Positions 10,441 to 22,146 of a stretch of 64,000 nt of DNA are shown here, piece by piece. Position 1 is the stretch's first letter; each line of letters begins with the position of its first letter. The stretch lies in the NCBI RefSeq assembly GCF_032854445.1, contig NC_088295.1, forward strand, positions 62,351,249 through 62,415,248, read 5' to 3'. A model generated the notes under the pieces. It was not told the origin of the DNA and did no database searches. It saw only the letters and a program-made list of their open reading frames with translations. The stretch is from Liolophura sinensis (lineage: Eukaryota; Mollusca; Polyplacophora; Chitonida; Chitonidae). Made by a program: the position numbers and the translations under genes.

Positions 10441-11760
10441 CGCCACAATGCATTTCGCCTTGAAGTAGTTAACCTACGATTACGGCAAAGCATAGGAATC
10501 TTCCCAAGTATACACCGTGTCTTGTAGAAATCCACGGAGAATTAATTCTGTTCTTATAACATTAATCACACGAGGGATACGACAATAGTCCATCTACAGG
10601 AGCCGAGGAACATACGTGGTGCCTTATTCATTATTCAGCGGAATGGTCGCCTAAGTGTATTATTACTGGATTGCTTGCAAGTACCCTGACCAGAATCGCG
10701 TGCTGCTGAATCGTTTGTTTCACTGGTGTTAAGATTAATAGCGGGGAAAATGGGTCAAGAGGACGAGAACCTCTAGCTTCACATGGTAACTAATAAACAT
10801 TCACGAGAATTACTTTGCTACCATCTTGATTAATGAAGAGTTCTTATGTCTTACCATAACAGCGGAACAAGATACTCACAATAACAAACGCAAAAGTGCT
10901 ATGAGCTAAATGTTAAAACCTACGGTATACATATATACAATCACAATAACTAAACTCTGTTCCTTTATTAACAGAAAAACTTAGAAGCGCATAGTTAAGA
11001 ACAGCTACACTGAATTTCTCACTGATGTTAAACGTCATTTGACTGAAATAACGTCAAGCTCTTTGTGAGTATAGGTTAGCTTTAAATTGTCGTTGTCCAT
11101 GATAACTCACTTTGCCGTTTGCAAGTTCTTTTTTATTCTGGATGATACTAAACCATAAGCAAGGTTATGAAGCGATTATGAAAGATCGAAGTGTTTGTGA
11201 AGACATCGTGCAAGACGCACATTACACAAATTTTATATCGCGGCGATTAAGGAAAACTGACTTTTTCATCGAATCGACCAACTGAAGGGATCTGTACCAA
11301 AAGTGAGCAGTAGGCTATCTGGGTATCTGACTTATGGTCTCCCATTCTCATATTTTCCATCCCTAATTCAAGTTTCCCAGCTGTCTGCATAGATCATCGT
11401 CAATCCACACCTTTGGTTCGACTGACATTTGTGGCTTGCTCCCAGAGACTATGGTGATTTTACTCTAGTTGTCATCTTAAACTCCCCTAGCAAGAAATAA
11501 CCCAGAAATATTTAATGAAACGGTCAGGAAGCATAAAATGGTGAACCAATGAAAGCAATAAGCATTACGCCTTTTGTGTCTAAAAAACACTACACGCTAG
11601 TGGCTTTATTTATAATACACTATCATCAAACCATAAACATTTGAGCCGAAAGTGCTACACTGTCGAGCATGCCACAATGATTCCCTTTCAGTTATTTTTC
11701 AAGAGAGGAACAATTTCAATATTGAAAAAGTCTCTCTCACAGCTAATGGTTAGGTTATCA
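10441..11760. other. Gene-free stretch
   Basis: About 1.3 kb with no open frame above 60 codons worth noting and no recognised repeat. Confidence 0.45.
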
Positions 11761-11763
11761 GCA

Positions 11764-11969
11764 GGGGCCTCCGTGGCCAAGGTAGTTAGCGCACCAGCGC
11801 GGTGCAATGATTCAGTAGTCTGTTACCAGTGCGGCCGTTGTGGCTCCTTCTCCAGCGCATTGTGTTTGTTATCCCGGCTTTGCTCGCTTCCCTCCCATCA
11901 TAATGCTGACCGCCGTCGTAGAAATATTCTTGAGTACGGCATAAAACATCAATCAAGTAAATAAATAAG
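11764..11969 (+). mobile_element. SINE family A, plus strand, head present, body shortened
   Basis: The head 'GGGGCCTCCGTGGCCAAGGT' is followed by 'AGTTAGCGCACCAGCGC' and 'CAATGATTCAG', with an A-box-like start. The middle has lost the 'GGAAGGTCTG' part. It ends with 'GAAATATTCTTGAGTACGGC' and 'CAATCAAGTAAATAAATAAG'. The 107-residue open frame here is a by-product of the repeat. Confidence 0.88.
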
Positions 11970-12308
11970 TTATCAACTTTTAAGAATCTTTGTTACAAAC
12001 TTCGATACGACAACGTTTTGTTCGTGTATTAAAGTGTTGGCGCGTTCATTTCTTAAAATGTCATGGGAAATTTTAGCCAATGTGTGACTCAAATTTATTA
12101 TAAAGATAACACAACTAGCATAACTTTTAATTTCTAGTTAGGTGAGACGTAAAATTGGCAGTCTCACTGGCTTTACGCTCAGTGTAACATGATAGGCCTT
12201 GTACTACTCCCAAGATCTGGAAACTGGCCTCGCGATTATTGTCCTGGAACGTCTATTTTACTTGACTGCTGGTATACCAATGTCTCTTTTGACGCCTAAA
12301 ATCATCTC

Positions 12309-12375
12309 GGTGGAGGTATACTATGATTCAGTGGAGGCATACTATGATTCAGTGGAGTTATACTGTGATTCAGTG
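12309..12375. repeat. 21-bp tandem repeat, three copies
   Basis: 'GTGGAGGTATACTATGATTC' recurs three times at a 21-bp step, with two or three substitutions in the last copy. Confidence 0.85.
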
Positions 12376-13900
12376 TAACGTATTGTATGGTGTTTTAGTC
12401 AGGCAGTACTACTTCAGTATTTAGCTGGTTAGCTACAAAGAGAAACAAGCGTGACAACCACAATAACGATGACAGCAACATCTTACCCCAGACAAACAAA
12501 CATAACTCAAGGAGATATGAAGAATTTTTCTGACAAAAATATATAATTTCCTCCACGCACATAACAAATTCTCTTTCTATGATTTTTGCTGACATGCTGG
12601 TTGACATGCTTACTTTCAGCGATATCATTAGTACGCGCACAAACCAATATCTGTTAATGCTGATAATCACTCATTTCCCTTTGCACCAAACGTTCGACTT
12701 TCGAATGCAAGCTTCCATTTATGTTTGAGTACTTTTGTTTGCGAACTGGGGCATTGGTCGTCCGTCTTTTACAATATACATGGCAGATTATTTCTGACTG
12801 GAATTGAAATTCATTCTAGTTTGCAATCTTTAAAGTACTAGTATTTGTGTATTTGCAAAGAGAGTTAATATTTCTCGCATACTGAACAAAATTTTTCTAC
12901 TTATGTTTACTCCAAGCCTTAATTAATATTGGCATTTGCAGGAAAGAGGTCTTCCCCAATACTCAAATACATGAGTATTTGGAAAAAATGGTAGTCACAT
13001 ACCATTTAAATGCTTTAATTTAACTTTTTTACAAAGTAAGAAAAAATATGGCTGAAACGCTAATTTGAGAAAGGGCTAAGAATATGTACAAATTACTTAC
13101 AAAACATTATTTAGGAGTAAAAGAATTCTAACACTACGTAAAACAGAAAAAAATGGGACGCGAAACGTTAAAAATATTGTAAAATAACTGTATATAAAAC
13201 GAATATTAGGAAAGAGTCATTATGATATGTGTAAATAAAGATTTAGATCCATGGCACTTAAAAGTTAAGAAAATATAGAACTTGTAGGCTAATGCTTAGT
13301 TTAAAACATATCGTTTTCAAAATGGGATTTTTCGGTATATCTGTCATATACAATGACATCAAATAGGGGAGTTTCGAGGTGGAACTCTTTAGTCGTAGAA
13401 GGTAAAAACAGTCCTCCCGTATGATGTAACATATGAAAAATGTTAAGCAACCTCTGGAGATATTAATGAACGGATCACTTGTCTCACTGTGTTCCAGAGG
13501 CACAGATGACACATCTTTCCCAGAAACTTCTCAAGTTCACAAACGTTCACCTCCTCAATTTTCTCTAGCGTTTGTCTACTCCGAATAGTTTTTTGCGAAA
13601 CTGTTTTCAGAAGCCTATGTTTTAGTAAATGTGATCCTGCAACAGTTGCCTAACGTTTTTGACGGCTCTCATGGTACAGTAGAGCTTTTTTAACCTTTAG
13701 TGCAAAAAGATTTCGAACTCGGAACTGCCTTAATAGTCCGTGCTGAAAGACGTTGATTTCATTTCTTGTCAACAGGCGTAAAACGATTCTCTGTTGAATC
13801 TGTCTTTCACACCTTATAATCTAAAGGGGTATTCTGTAAAAAAAAGTGTAGACTTTAACACGACGTTAATTCCCTATATAAAACTGTGATAAAAGTGGTA
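12376..13900. other. Gene-free AT-rich stretch
   Basis: Minus-strand frames at 12,395-12,670 and 13,258-13,512 show no recognisable domain and are interrupted soon after. I treat them as chance frames. Confidence 0.4.
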
Positions 13901-13901
13901 G

Positions 13902-13904
<3 letters not shown>

Positions 13905-13932
<28 letters not shown>
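13905..13932. repeat. (AT)n microsatellite
   Basis: About 14 uninterrupted TA units. They produce the YIYIYI run in the antisense frame. Confidence 0.95.
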
Positions 13933-14034
13933 CAGTACTGCTTGGATGGATATGAACATCGTGTATACTTCATCATCTCTGGAAAAGTGATTGTATGTTT
14001 CACATCCTTGGTAATCAGAATGAATAATCACCAC

Positions 14035-14165
14035 CATTCCAAGCGACTGCCTAAATGAGAAGCGCCCAGGTGGGAATGCATCCTGGCAGAGTCGGTAAAT
14101 ATAAGCTGTGATCGCAGACGATGATAAAACAGTGGATCGTAAATCGATAATGTCATGAATGATTT
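14035..14165 (+). repeat. Dispersed repeat 'I', copy 1
   Basis: 'GCCTAAATGAGAAGCGCCCA' followed by 'GGTGGGAATGCATCC' and 'GATAAAACAGTG' aligns with 18,725-18,840, same orientation. Class unknown. Confidence 0.55.
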
Positions 14166-14404
14166 CAAATTGATGCATGGGAACTTTCCCCGAATAGCCT
14201 GACCATACATGTGAAAAATTGGTAAGGACGGCGTTAAATAAAAATCGAATAAATAAATGAACTAAGGCCCAGCCTGGACTGAGCCCTGTTGTTGAGGTTG
14301 AAATGATGTATTTTGGTGTTAAAAGGATACATTTAAAAACATATTGTCAATAGTTTTAATCTCTGCAATGTACAACAGTATAAAATATCACAGCGTAGAC
14401 AGTA

Positions 14405-14640
14405 TGATCATATGGTCGCACGTAACCAGTGAAATACGGACTCCTGTAAGTTTACCTCAGTTAGGGTTTTATTCCAACTGCGCATGCATATGCTTAAAGG
14501 TACCAACGTATACACCCTTTACCACTATGACTTGAGCAGAAATAGGTAAAATGATGCTGGTATGTAAATAGCACTTGACTCAAAATGCTGTGTTGTCATC
14601 ACCTTTAAGGCTCACCGAAAGATACTGTAAAAACGAGTTC
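14405..14640 (+). repeat. Dispersed repeat 'D', plus-strand copy
   Basis: 'CGCACGTAACCAGTGAAATA', 'TTACCTCAGTTAGGGTTTTA', 'ACCAACGTATACACCC' and 'CTCAAAATGCTGTGTTGTCA' match the 40,625 copy in order. The segment that carries the CCCCCTAGC motif elsewhere is altered here. Confidence 0.7.
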
Positions 14641-14889
14641 GCGACATTCATAAAGGTAAATGTGATACTGGCCACATTATTATAGTTACAATATTAAACA
14701 AAACGAGCTTTACTGTTTGACGCAGAATTTGCCAATGACAATGAAAATAATAATCCACTTGTGACTTGTTTCTCCACTGACCGTTGATCGGATTCATCAC
14801 GTGGTGTTCGTGTTACTCTTGATGCTGTTTGTAAGGTCACTTTAGAATATTCATCAAAGAAAATTGTCAGCACGCTGTCTACAGACCGA

Positions 14890-15010
14890 CTGAGATATTG
14901 TCAGGGAAGCCCAGCACCTCTGACCGACACACGCTCTTCAAGTACCATAGACTCCAAACGTTTCTCTCTTCAGCAAACTTTGTAAGGGGTGCCGTTGAGA
15001 CGTCCAAACA
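14890..15010 (+). repeat. Weak dispersed repeat 'H', copy 1
   Basis: 'CCAAACGTTTCTCTCTTCAG' then 'CAAACTTTG' resembles 'TCAAACGTGTCTTTCCTCAG' then 'AAAACTTTG' at about 19,755. The match is short and may be only a fragment. Confidence 0.3.
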
Positions 15011-15465
15011 CTGTGTTAGACACAGAATGCTTCCTTGGTATTGTCTGGATAAACAGTTTATCTTAAGGACAGTTTATCTCGTTTATTTTGAAGGTGATGA
15101 TAGCTCGGTCGTAGTTTAGGTCTCAGAGTTATCCTGGAAGAATATAAACTTTGGATAGAAGCTACAACGGCAACTTCCCAAACACTGATCACCCTCTTTA
15201 TTGGTTAAGTTTATTCACTAATGAGGTTATACTTCAGACTTTGAAGGCCAGTTATTCATGACAATGTCAAAGAGTCAGCCTTTACTTAAGTCAAAATCAG
15301 AAATTTTAGTTGAACGCTTAGCATGGGTCCATAATGTTAAGATTGAAAATACTCGATAAGTGCTACCTTATAAAAAATGAACCCTAACCTGAACGTTTTG
15401 GGATCATACTGAAGTTTTAAATTCTGGCTCTAGTCAAAACACGTTTTCTGGAATAAGGCCCTGGT
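15011..15465. other. Gene-free stretch
   Basis: No coding signal or recognised repeat. Confidence 0.4.
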
Positions 15466-15469
15466 TGTT

Positions 15470-15640
15470 AAGTGTCAGCATTAGTGTCAGCATATAGTGA
15501 ATCGGTGGGGCGTCGTGTCTGGTGTTTTTGGGCATGGCGTTCTAGTTAGACAGCGCTGTAAATATGACATTAGTATCGGGTTTCCGCCAGGAGACAAGGT
15601 CGATATGGTCCTAGGGGCGATGAAAGCGGTATAAAATGCC
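15470..15640 (+). mobile_element. SINE family B body fragment
   Basis: 'GGGCGTCGTGTCTGGTGTTT', 'GGCATGGCGTTCTAG' and 'AGACAGCGCTGTAAATATGA' correspond to the body of the family B copy at 61,351-61,680 read on its sense strand ('GGTGTCATGTCTGGTGTCTT'). Head and tail are missing. Confidence 0.5.
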
Positions 15641-15644
15641 AGGG

Positions 15645-16240
15645 AAACACACAGAATACCAGTTTATGTATGTTAAGGAAAAGCACACGACAACTCTCAC
15701 TGTACAACGCAATGGCTGTTTGCCGCAGAATTTACCAATTTCATAAAATCCAGTAATTCTCAAAAAAAAAAAAACTACAGCAATTGTATTTCGTTTCTTA
15801 GCGGTTTCTCTAGGATATTATTAATAAACTTGTATCATGATTCTTTATAAACGTCAATCGCTAGACAGCTAAGTACCAGTTTTGTTGATATTCAGAGGTT
15901 AATGTCATGTGAAAGCAACGCATACCTAATTTTGTTCCAGTGTCAATACAACCTCATCCATCCATAGGCTAGCCATGTGGATGTTACCGTCTGTGGTTAT
16001 ATTGAAGACCTTCCCGATGCGATCCATTCGTAATTGGGTGTATATATTCCTGTCAGTACCATTAGAGAACGAGTTCACTTGATAAAAATTGAGAAAGCAG
16101 CTTATCCACCTTACGAGCAAGAAACGGGGACCTTCCTTTATCATTACTATCATCTAGTTCATCAGGCCCGTGGCAAGTTTTTAGTTATTCATTGCAATAA
16201 ACTTACAAGACGGTAAACCGTTTTGTTGTTTGCTCAGAAA
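15645..16240. other. Gene-free stretch
   Basis: No coding signal. An A12 run lies at about 15,762-15,773. Confidence 0.4.
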
Positions 16241-16244
16241 ACAC

Positions 16245-16480
16245 AGTAAATGTCATTGGCAAAAAGTCAATCTCATAAGCCTACGTTTCCGTTGACAATC
16301 ACACACGTATGTCCCCTCGATCGATTTGAGGTGGTTTTTATACAACCTTATTTCTAGGATTCCTTAACATTGTGACCGCAATTCACCTCAGCACTATCTG
16401 AGTGTAAACAAGCTAAAGATATTTTTCTGATCGATAACTCTGGACATGGAATGACAACCATGTCGGTATAACTCTGCCCG
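16245..16480. repeat. Dispersed repeat 'F', copy 2
   Basis: Diverged copy of 1850-2090, same orientation. Confidence 0.6.
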
Positions 16481-16854
16481 AAACAATTTGTTGCGATAAA
16501 GACCTTCTCTTTCCGATTGGAAAGATACAACTTGACTTGTTATTGAGAATAGCATGATTTATTAAAATGAGAACCGTACAATTGGGAACAAACGTTTGAC
16601 AAAACTCGCCAAAATTGACTTTACATAGTTCTTTTATTCTATATTCCTCTGAAGCCTTGGCTTATTCCGGTAAAGAACTGATCTTGCCTCGTGTCAGGTT
16701 CGAATCTAGACCTCGCTGCATGATTCATCCGTGGTGTTAAGGCTTCAGGTCTGATACTGGTATTTCGTAAAGAGCTGACAAAAATTCTAGCATCGTGTAC
16801 ATGTAAATACACATTATTTGATTCATGCGGAATTGAATCGTTCTATACATTACA

Positions 16855-17165
16855 AATCATGGGCTTTTGCCACGCTGTCTATTAATCACTTCCAGTGGAA
16901 ATTAGACGACCTTGACTTGACTTTTTAAAGTTGCTTATAGAAGGTAACAATCTGATAAATGAGGATTTGTTAATTTCTGGGCGGTTAAGTTTCTCTCTCC
17001 TGTCCATCAACGGGCGATCTCGTCACTTAGTTACGTCAACCTTGGCTTAAGTAGTTTTTCACTCGAGTGGACTCGCCATAACGATCGAAGACCTAAAGAG
17101 GCAATGTGTGGCTGGCTAACTTTGGACCATTGGAGCCTTTCCCACCAGGGGAATTCAAATGAACC
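16855..17165 (+). repeat. Dispersed repeat 'E', copy 3
   Basis: 'GATAAATGAGGATTTGTTAA', 'CACTTAGTTACGTCAACCTT' and 'GAGTGGACTCGCCATAACGA' align with the copies at 4.2 and 9.7 kb. Confidence 0.6.
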
Positions 17166-17284
17166 ACTCCAATCTATTATAGAAAGGATAACATTCTAGT
17201 TAATATAACTAGCCCGCAACAACGAAGGCTCAGATCCCCGACAATGGCTATCTAAATATAAAGAGAGAGCTATAGACGAGAACG

Positions 17285-17480
17285 GGGCAGCTGGCAAACA
17301 GTGACACGTAAGAGGTGAAAACCGACCTCTTTGGATTTTATTTTAATTGTTTCTATAAATGCTTAAATAGTACCATCCTATACGAGCCCCTAGTACCATG
17401 GGTTCAGGAGATTTAAGTAAATATTGTTGTGTATTTGAAAACAGTGTATTAGACATCACTGGTCTAGGATAGTTCATGTA
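17285..17480 (+). repeat. Dispersed repeat 'D', plus-strand copy
   Basis: 'GTGACACGTAAGAGGTGAAA', 'AATGCTTAAATAGTACCATC', 'GCCCCTAGTACCATGG' and 'CACTGGTCTAGGATAG' match the family consensus in order. Confidence 0.65.
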
Positions 17481-18720
17481 ACTCATAATTCCATGTATGA
17501 TTATTTTTACCTTACGAAGGTAGTGCCATAACAGCTGAACGTATTTGTGTTAAATTTGTTTCAAACGTCATGTGCTGCGCCTCTATACTAGTTGCTTAGG
17601 CACCACAATACGATCTTGGCCATCCATTTGTAACTGCTGTGCTTTGTCCATATCGATTTCCAAACAGTATTCATATTTCATGTATTGCCCACAGGAAGTT
17701 GGTTTTCACATGGATATGTTTAAGAAAATGGTCCCTCATTGGAAAAAAAAGCATTGGAAAAGACACTTAGAATACAGAAAATTCGTTGACGAGAAGCACT
17801 TTTTTCTCCAAATGCAAAGATTGATCTGGTTTAGAGTAAACACCATTAGAAAAACTTTTACGGCTGATTTGCTCGAGATTCCAGAAATATTTACTCTGGG
17901 CAAAAGCAGAAGTACTTCAAAGACTGCAAGCTAGAATGAATTTCAATTCCATTCAAATTTGAGCTGTCGTGGGATTTCTGAAAGGCAAACGAACAAAAGC
18001 TTTGGTGCAGTTTTACAGGCCTGCAAATAGAGATAGTCAAACAGAAATAGAAATTGGCGTTTGAGATTTGAACGTTTGGAGCACGGGGTAATGAACAGGC
18101 CGTTGGCAACTTTAAGAGAAATTGATTTTTGCGCAAATTGCTGTTAACACTAAAGCTGTCGACTAAATGGACGTCGAACAGTATGTTTGAAAAGTAGCTC
18201 AATGTGGACGAAAGAGTGTGATAGTGATGAACAGTGTGATAGACAGTGGAAATTCTCTATTGTGAACAACTATTCGTTATTATTTATATAGAATTATATT
18301 AACAGTTTGAAAAAACAACAACAAACTAAATCATTACCATCCACATTTTTCCGTCTCAGATGTTGGGTATGATATTCCGAAGCTTTGGCTTTTCAAGATT
18401 TCTTGCATGGCAGAGGGAAGCTCCGCTGCTTTCAGTTTGGATGTCACTACAAGTAGTCATGAGCAAACGTATAAAACAAAAGGTCCACATGTATCCGCTT
18501 TCAAACACACTCAGCCAAACCAGTTTTATCGCCAGTGGCCTTCCCGTTAGTTGCTGGCATTCTCCTTGACATTTTTTTATGTTTGATACAGGAGACTGTG
18601 GTAAATCACAGTATATATAATATACAAAGACAAACGCGATGGATTTAGACTAATGACATCTGGTCGTCTCCTTAGTCTGTTTGTCATGCATGTATGTATC
18701 GCATTTTGGATCTCCACCGG
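17481..18720. other. Gene-free stretch with one long frame of unknown meaning
   Basis: A plus-strand frame of 120 codons (17,572-17,934) contains a lysine/histidine-rich part (HWKKKHWKRH). An AG ends at 17,691 after 'TGTATTGCCCAC', so an exon is conceivable, but no domain is recognisable and no matching donor is clear. I do not call a gene. Confidence 0.35.
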
Positions 18721-18724
18721 TTAA

Positions 18725-18840
18725 AGCAATATGCCAAATGGGAAGAGTCCAGGTGGGAACAAATCCAGACAAGGGCGTATAATGTCGTCTCTGTTCCCAG
18801 ACAGTGAGAAAACAGTGAGCAGTAAAGCCAAAACAGTCTA
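18725..18840 (+). repeat. Dispersed repeat 'I', copy 2
   Basis: Diverged copy of 14,035-14,165. Confidence 0.55.
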
Positions 18841-18884
18841 ACTGACTTTCTCATTTAACTGTTTGTGATATGAAGTTTGATACT

Positions 18885-19012
18885 GATTTATTTCTTTATT
18901 TGATTAATGTTTAACGCCAAGCCCTTTTCGCTTGTGCGATGGCGGTCAGTGTTATTACAGGTGGTGAAAACTAGTTCAGTCTTCGTCCTTTGAAAAGCAG
19001 GTGATTCCCAAC
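18885..19012 (-). mobile_element. Degraded minus-strand SINE fragment (family A or C)
   Basis: 'TTTATTTGATTAATGTTTAA' followed by 'CGCCAAGC' and 'GATGGCGGTCAGTGTTATTA' is the reverse complement of a SINE tail and conserved 3' block. The next part ('GTCTTCGTCCTTTGAAAAG') fits family C better than A. Confidence 0.6.
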
Positions 19013-19014
19013 AG

Positions 19015-22000
19015 AACTCCCATAAGCATGATTTGAGAAACATCTTCTTTGAGATGATTCATTACTGTATCAGTGTATTTCTTTATTACTTTCTGCATAT
19101 TGAAAGGCGGTCGATCTCACTGAAATTCAGCCTTCTCGAAACCATTATGCTTTTGTTGCTATTAGATTGTTTCTGTGTTATTTCTTATCACGAAAGTATC
19201 TGTTTATAGCAAACCTTTCCCACTGCCTATAACTCAATGTGTATCATACTATAAAACGATGTATCGATCTTCAAGACTGCTTAAAATGTGGAATTATGTC
19301 TTGTATGGCCGATACATGAACTCGAGTATCAGTGAGGACGTAATACACACCTGTCTCCAGTCCGTATGTGTATTGATGTCGTTCTCATTGTTTCTTGATT
19401 ATTTGTACATGCAAGTTCTCGATTATTTCAATTCGGATGATAATAATGATGATATATTTATCTAATGCTGCCTCGCATGTTTCAGCCCCCAATGAAGTCC
19501 ACAGTCGTCACGATTGCTATTCCCTTTGAACTCGTAAATCGACAATAATGTATATGTAGTTTTCAATTGTAGTTCATTGTAAATCTTTGGCAGCTGTTTG
19601 GAATCCTTGTGTTGTTCAGGTTGTGTTGACGTGACTTCCACTCACTGGTACTCAAATTCTTTCGAAATACCAAACTCATTCATGCTATATATTTACACGA
19701 GCTCGTTTCCTTTCGCCAGCACGTCTACAGCTGAAGACCTAAACAAAGCCCTCAAACGTGTCTTTCCTCAGAAAACTTTGATATAAAGCTTCATACTAGA
19801 TCCTTTTTAATTTAGCCGCAGAGGGAGATAATTTCGTGGTTAATGGAACCATGCTGAGGCTATGGAGAAACAAATCCCTTCGTTCAATACGCCTCATCCC
19901 ATGCCCGGTCAGTCCGCCTTGGTCGCTCCCTCTGTTTAGTGGCAATCGATGGGTGGGCCATTAAGATACAGTGGACGGAACATTGACGAATAATCGAGGG
20001 CTTATCCCAGTACTGTTTACCATAGATTTATCCGTGGCATTTAAATAACATGTAGACAACGTTTTGTATAGAAAATCATACAGGACAAAGCTGAGATTCT
20101 TTCCACGGTCATGTCTTCTCCGATGAGAAATTTATTTTTTGGTTCCCCACAACAAGCGAGCGAGCGCTTGGAGACGCATTTAACCAAAGAATTGTCTTTA
20201 TCTTGTTGAACGGATAATCACACGACCTGGGACCTTCATTTCTATCTAAATGACTAATTCATCATGGGAACATGACATTAGTAGAATACAGCTTACAGAC
20301 ACAATTTCTTTGATAAATGGAATTCACCCATGCGTCCAAACGACATCAGTATTTGAAGCATTTTAGGGAGACTGGTTACTATGCCTCCAGAGAGGTGTTT
20401 GCGCCAAATTGGGCACATTATGGCTGCCTTAGACATTTGCAATGTTGAAAATGTGTTTAGAACTCCAAACGGTAATGTGATCAAACGATCCAATAGGAGG
20501 GGGATTAATAAATTAAACACTGTGGTGGCAAAAAGCGTTCAAAAATAATTATTGTGACGCTTGAAATGGTATTTAGTCCTCAAACATTATATCCTTTTTT
20601 CTAACAAATTCGCCAGTGTCATTTAACCTACTTATTTATTTGACTTCTAAAAGTTTGCTTATTTTACCTACAAAATTAAGTTCACTATAAGGTAATTATA
20701 ACACTTGAAATAAACCGCAAGCAAAGATATAACAAAGAATCACATATCTGAGTATAAATAGTTTCAAAGATTCAAATCCATGCGTGCGTATCAGTGAGTT
20801 TTCGAAAAAGGCATCTTATCGGAATCCAAAGCCAACTTTGTAAGACGTCCTTAAGAGGATTTCTGGGCTTCTGTCAAAGGAAAGTAAACTTGCCTTTTTT
20901 CCTCTTGCAAATATCCTTCTTTACGGAGCGGAGCATGTTTGAGCTTAACAAGATCTAATAAATCGGATTAGCACGCTAAAAGCCTGTAAATTCACCAGCG
21001 AAAAGGAAATGGATAAATGCATTAACCAGCGGTAATGAAGCTTAATAATGCCATTGCATGAATGAAATAACACATAATTAAATCTCTGGTGGGTGTGGAA
21101 TGTAAAATAGCATGAGTGATAATCGATTGCCTACTATGGTCTGGTACTTGGAGTATACCCCAATAACGATAAGGAGTTGTAAAGAAGAAAAATCTTTGAA
21201 GCTTCGAAGGCGGATGCCTGCCATCAAGCCAACTGCTAAACGTCTCATTGAGCCCCTTAGTGCTATGAAGCGAACCTCTGAGAGAAAAATGAGCAAGCAT
21301 GCCCTTCCATACACCAGATTGGAGCTACCCTAACCAAGGGACTGCCTCGGCTTACTGAACCATTAGTATCTCCTTATGAACGCATGCTCGTTTCCAATCT
21401 CCCACTTTGTTCTACAGACACGATTCTTGAGTTAAAAGGATATTGTACTTTTTTTATTTTTCTGCTGCTCAGTCTTGGCCAGTGTTCATTTACTTCCTGC
21501 GCTTATCGACAGCTTGGATAGGAGACATGCACGGATGACTTACACTAAAAGCGCTCCTGTCCAGAGAACTAAGCTCCCTCAAGGTTTGTTGGGCGCAGTT
21601 CCTTCCCTCTAATTCTCTTGTACCAGCCTCAAGTTTATGGCGTGATCACCCTGGATGCCAGTTCTGCTGACTTTATTTCATCCCGCTCTTCTTCATGAAA
21701 CGCTATTGTGCGTGTCTGCTTGTACCTGTTGCTTTCAATTAAACGTAATGGTATTTCCAACTATACGATAACATCCTTGAGTCCCCAAAAAAAGCAGCGG
21801 CAAGTTCCTTACTGCGGTTTAATGCGAATAACTTTAGAGCGGCCCAGCTATATCAAACGCCATATATCACTCAGCGAATGGTGATTTGGTTGTGTTCATT
21901 GGCAGTTTGTCATTTTTATTTAACCATATATGTAACGCTTTTTGTATACAATGCCATGTTATAGTCAATGGATCAATTGGGTAACTTTAGTTGCTTACGT

Positions 22001-22070
22001 AAGACAACCAGCGGTATGTTGGAGCAATAACATAGAAAAGTCTGCCAGTTTTGCCATTATGCCATTTAAA
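19015..22070. other. Gene-free 3-kb stretch, possibly with conserved non-coding DNA
   Basis: No domain is recognised in any frame. 21,000-21,330 stands out: it is poor in stops on both strands (three overlapping frames of 73-92 codons) and carries TAAT-type words with 'TTGCATGAATGAAATAACAC'. That would fit a conserved regulatory element, but nothing in one sequence can prove it. A weak second copy of repeat 'H' lies near 19,740-19,790. Confidence 0.3.
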
Positions 22071-22074
22071 CTTT

Positions 22075-22146
22075 CAGGCTAAACAAGTTTCATCATGCCT
22101 GTTTATAACTCAGGCTAAACAAGTTTCATCATGCCTGTTTATAACT
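22075..22146. repeat. Tandem duplication of 36 bp
   Basis: 'CAGGCTAAACAAGTTTCATC' plus 'ATGCCTGTTTATAACT' occurs twice back to back with no mismatch, so the duplication is recent. Confidence 0.95.

Noticed and set aside
11641-11964. Cysteine-rich 107-codon frame (CYQCGRCGSF)
   Set aside because: It falls almost wholly inside a family A SINE; the cysteines come from the SINE body.
17572-17934. 120-codon plus-strand frame with HWKKKHWKRH
   Set aside because: No domain, no convincing donor, no evidence beyond openness.
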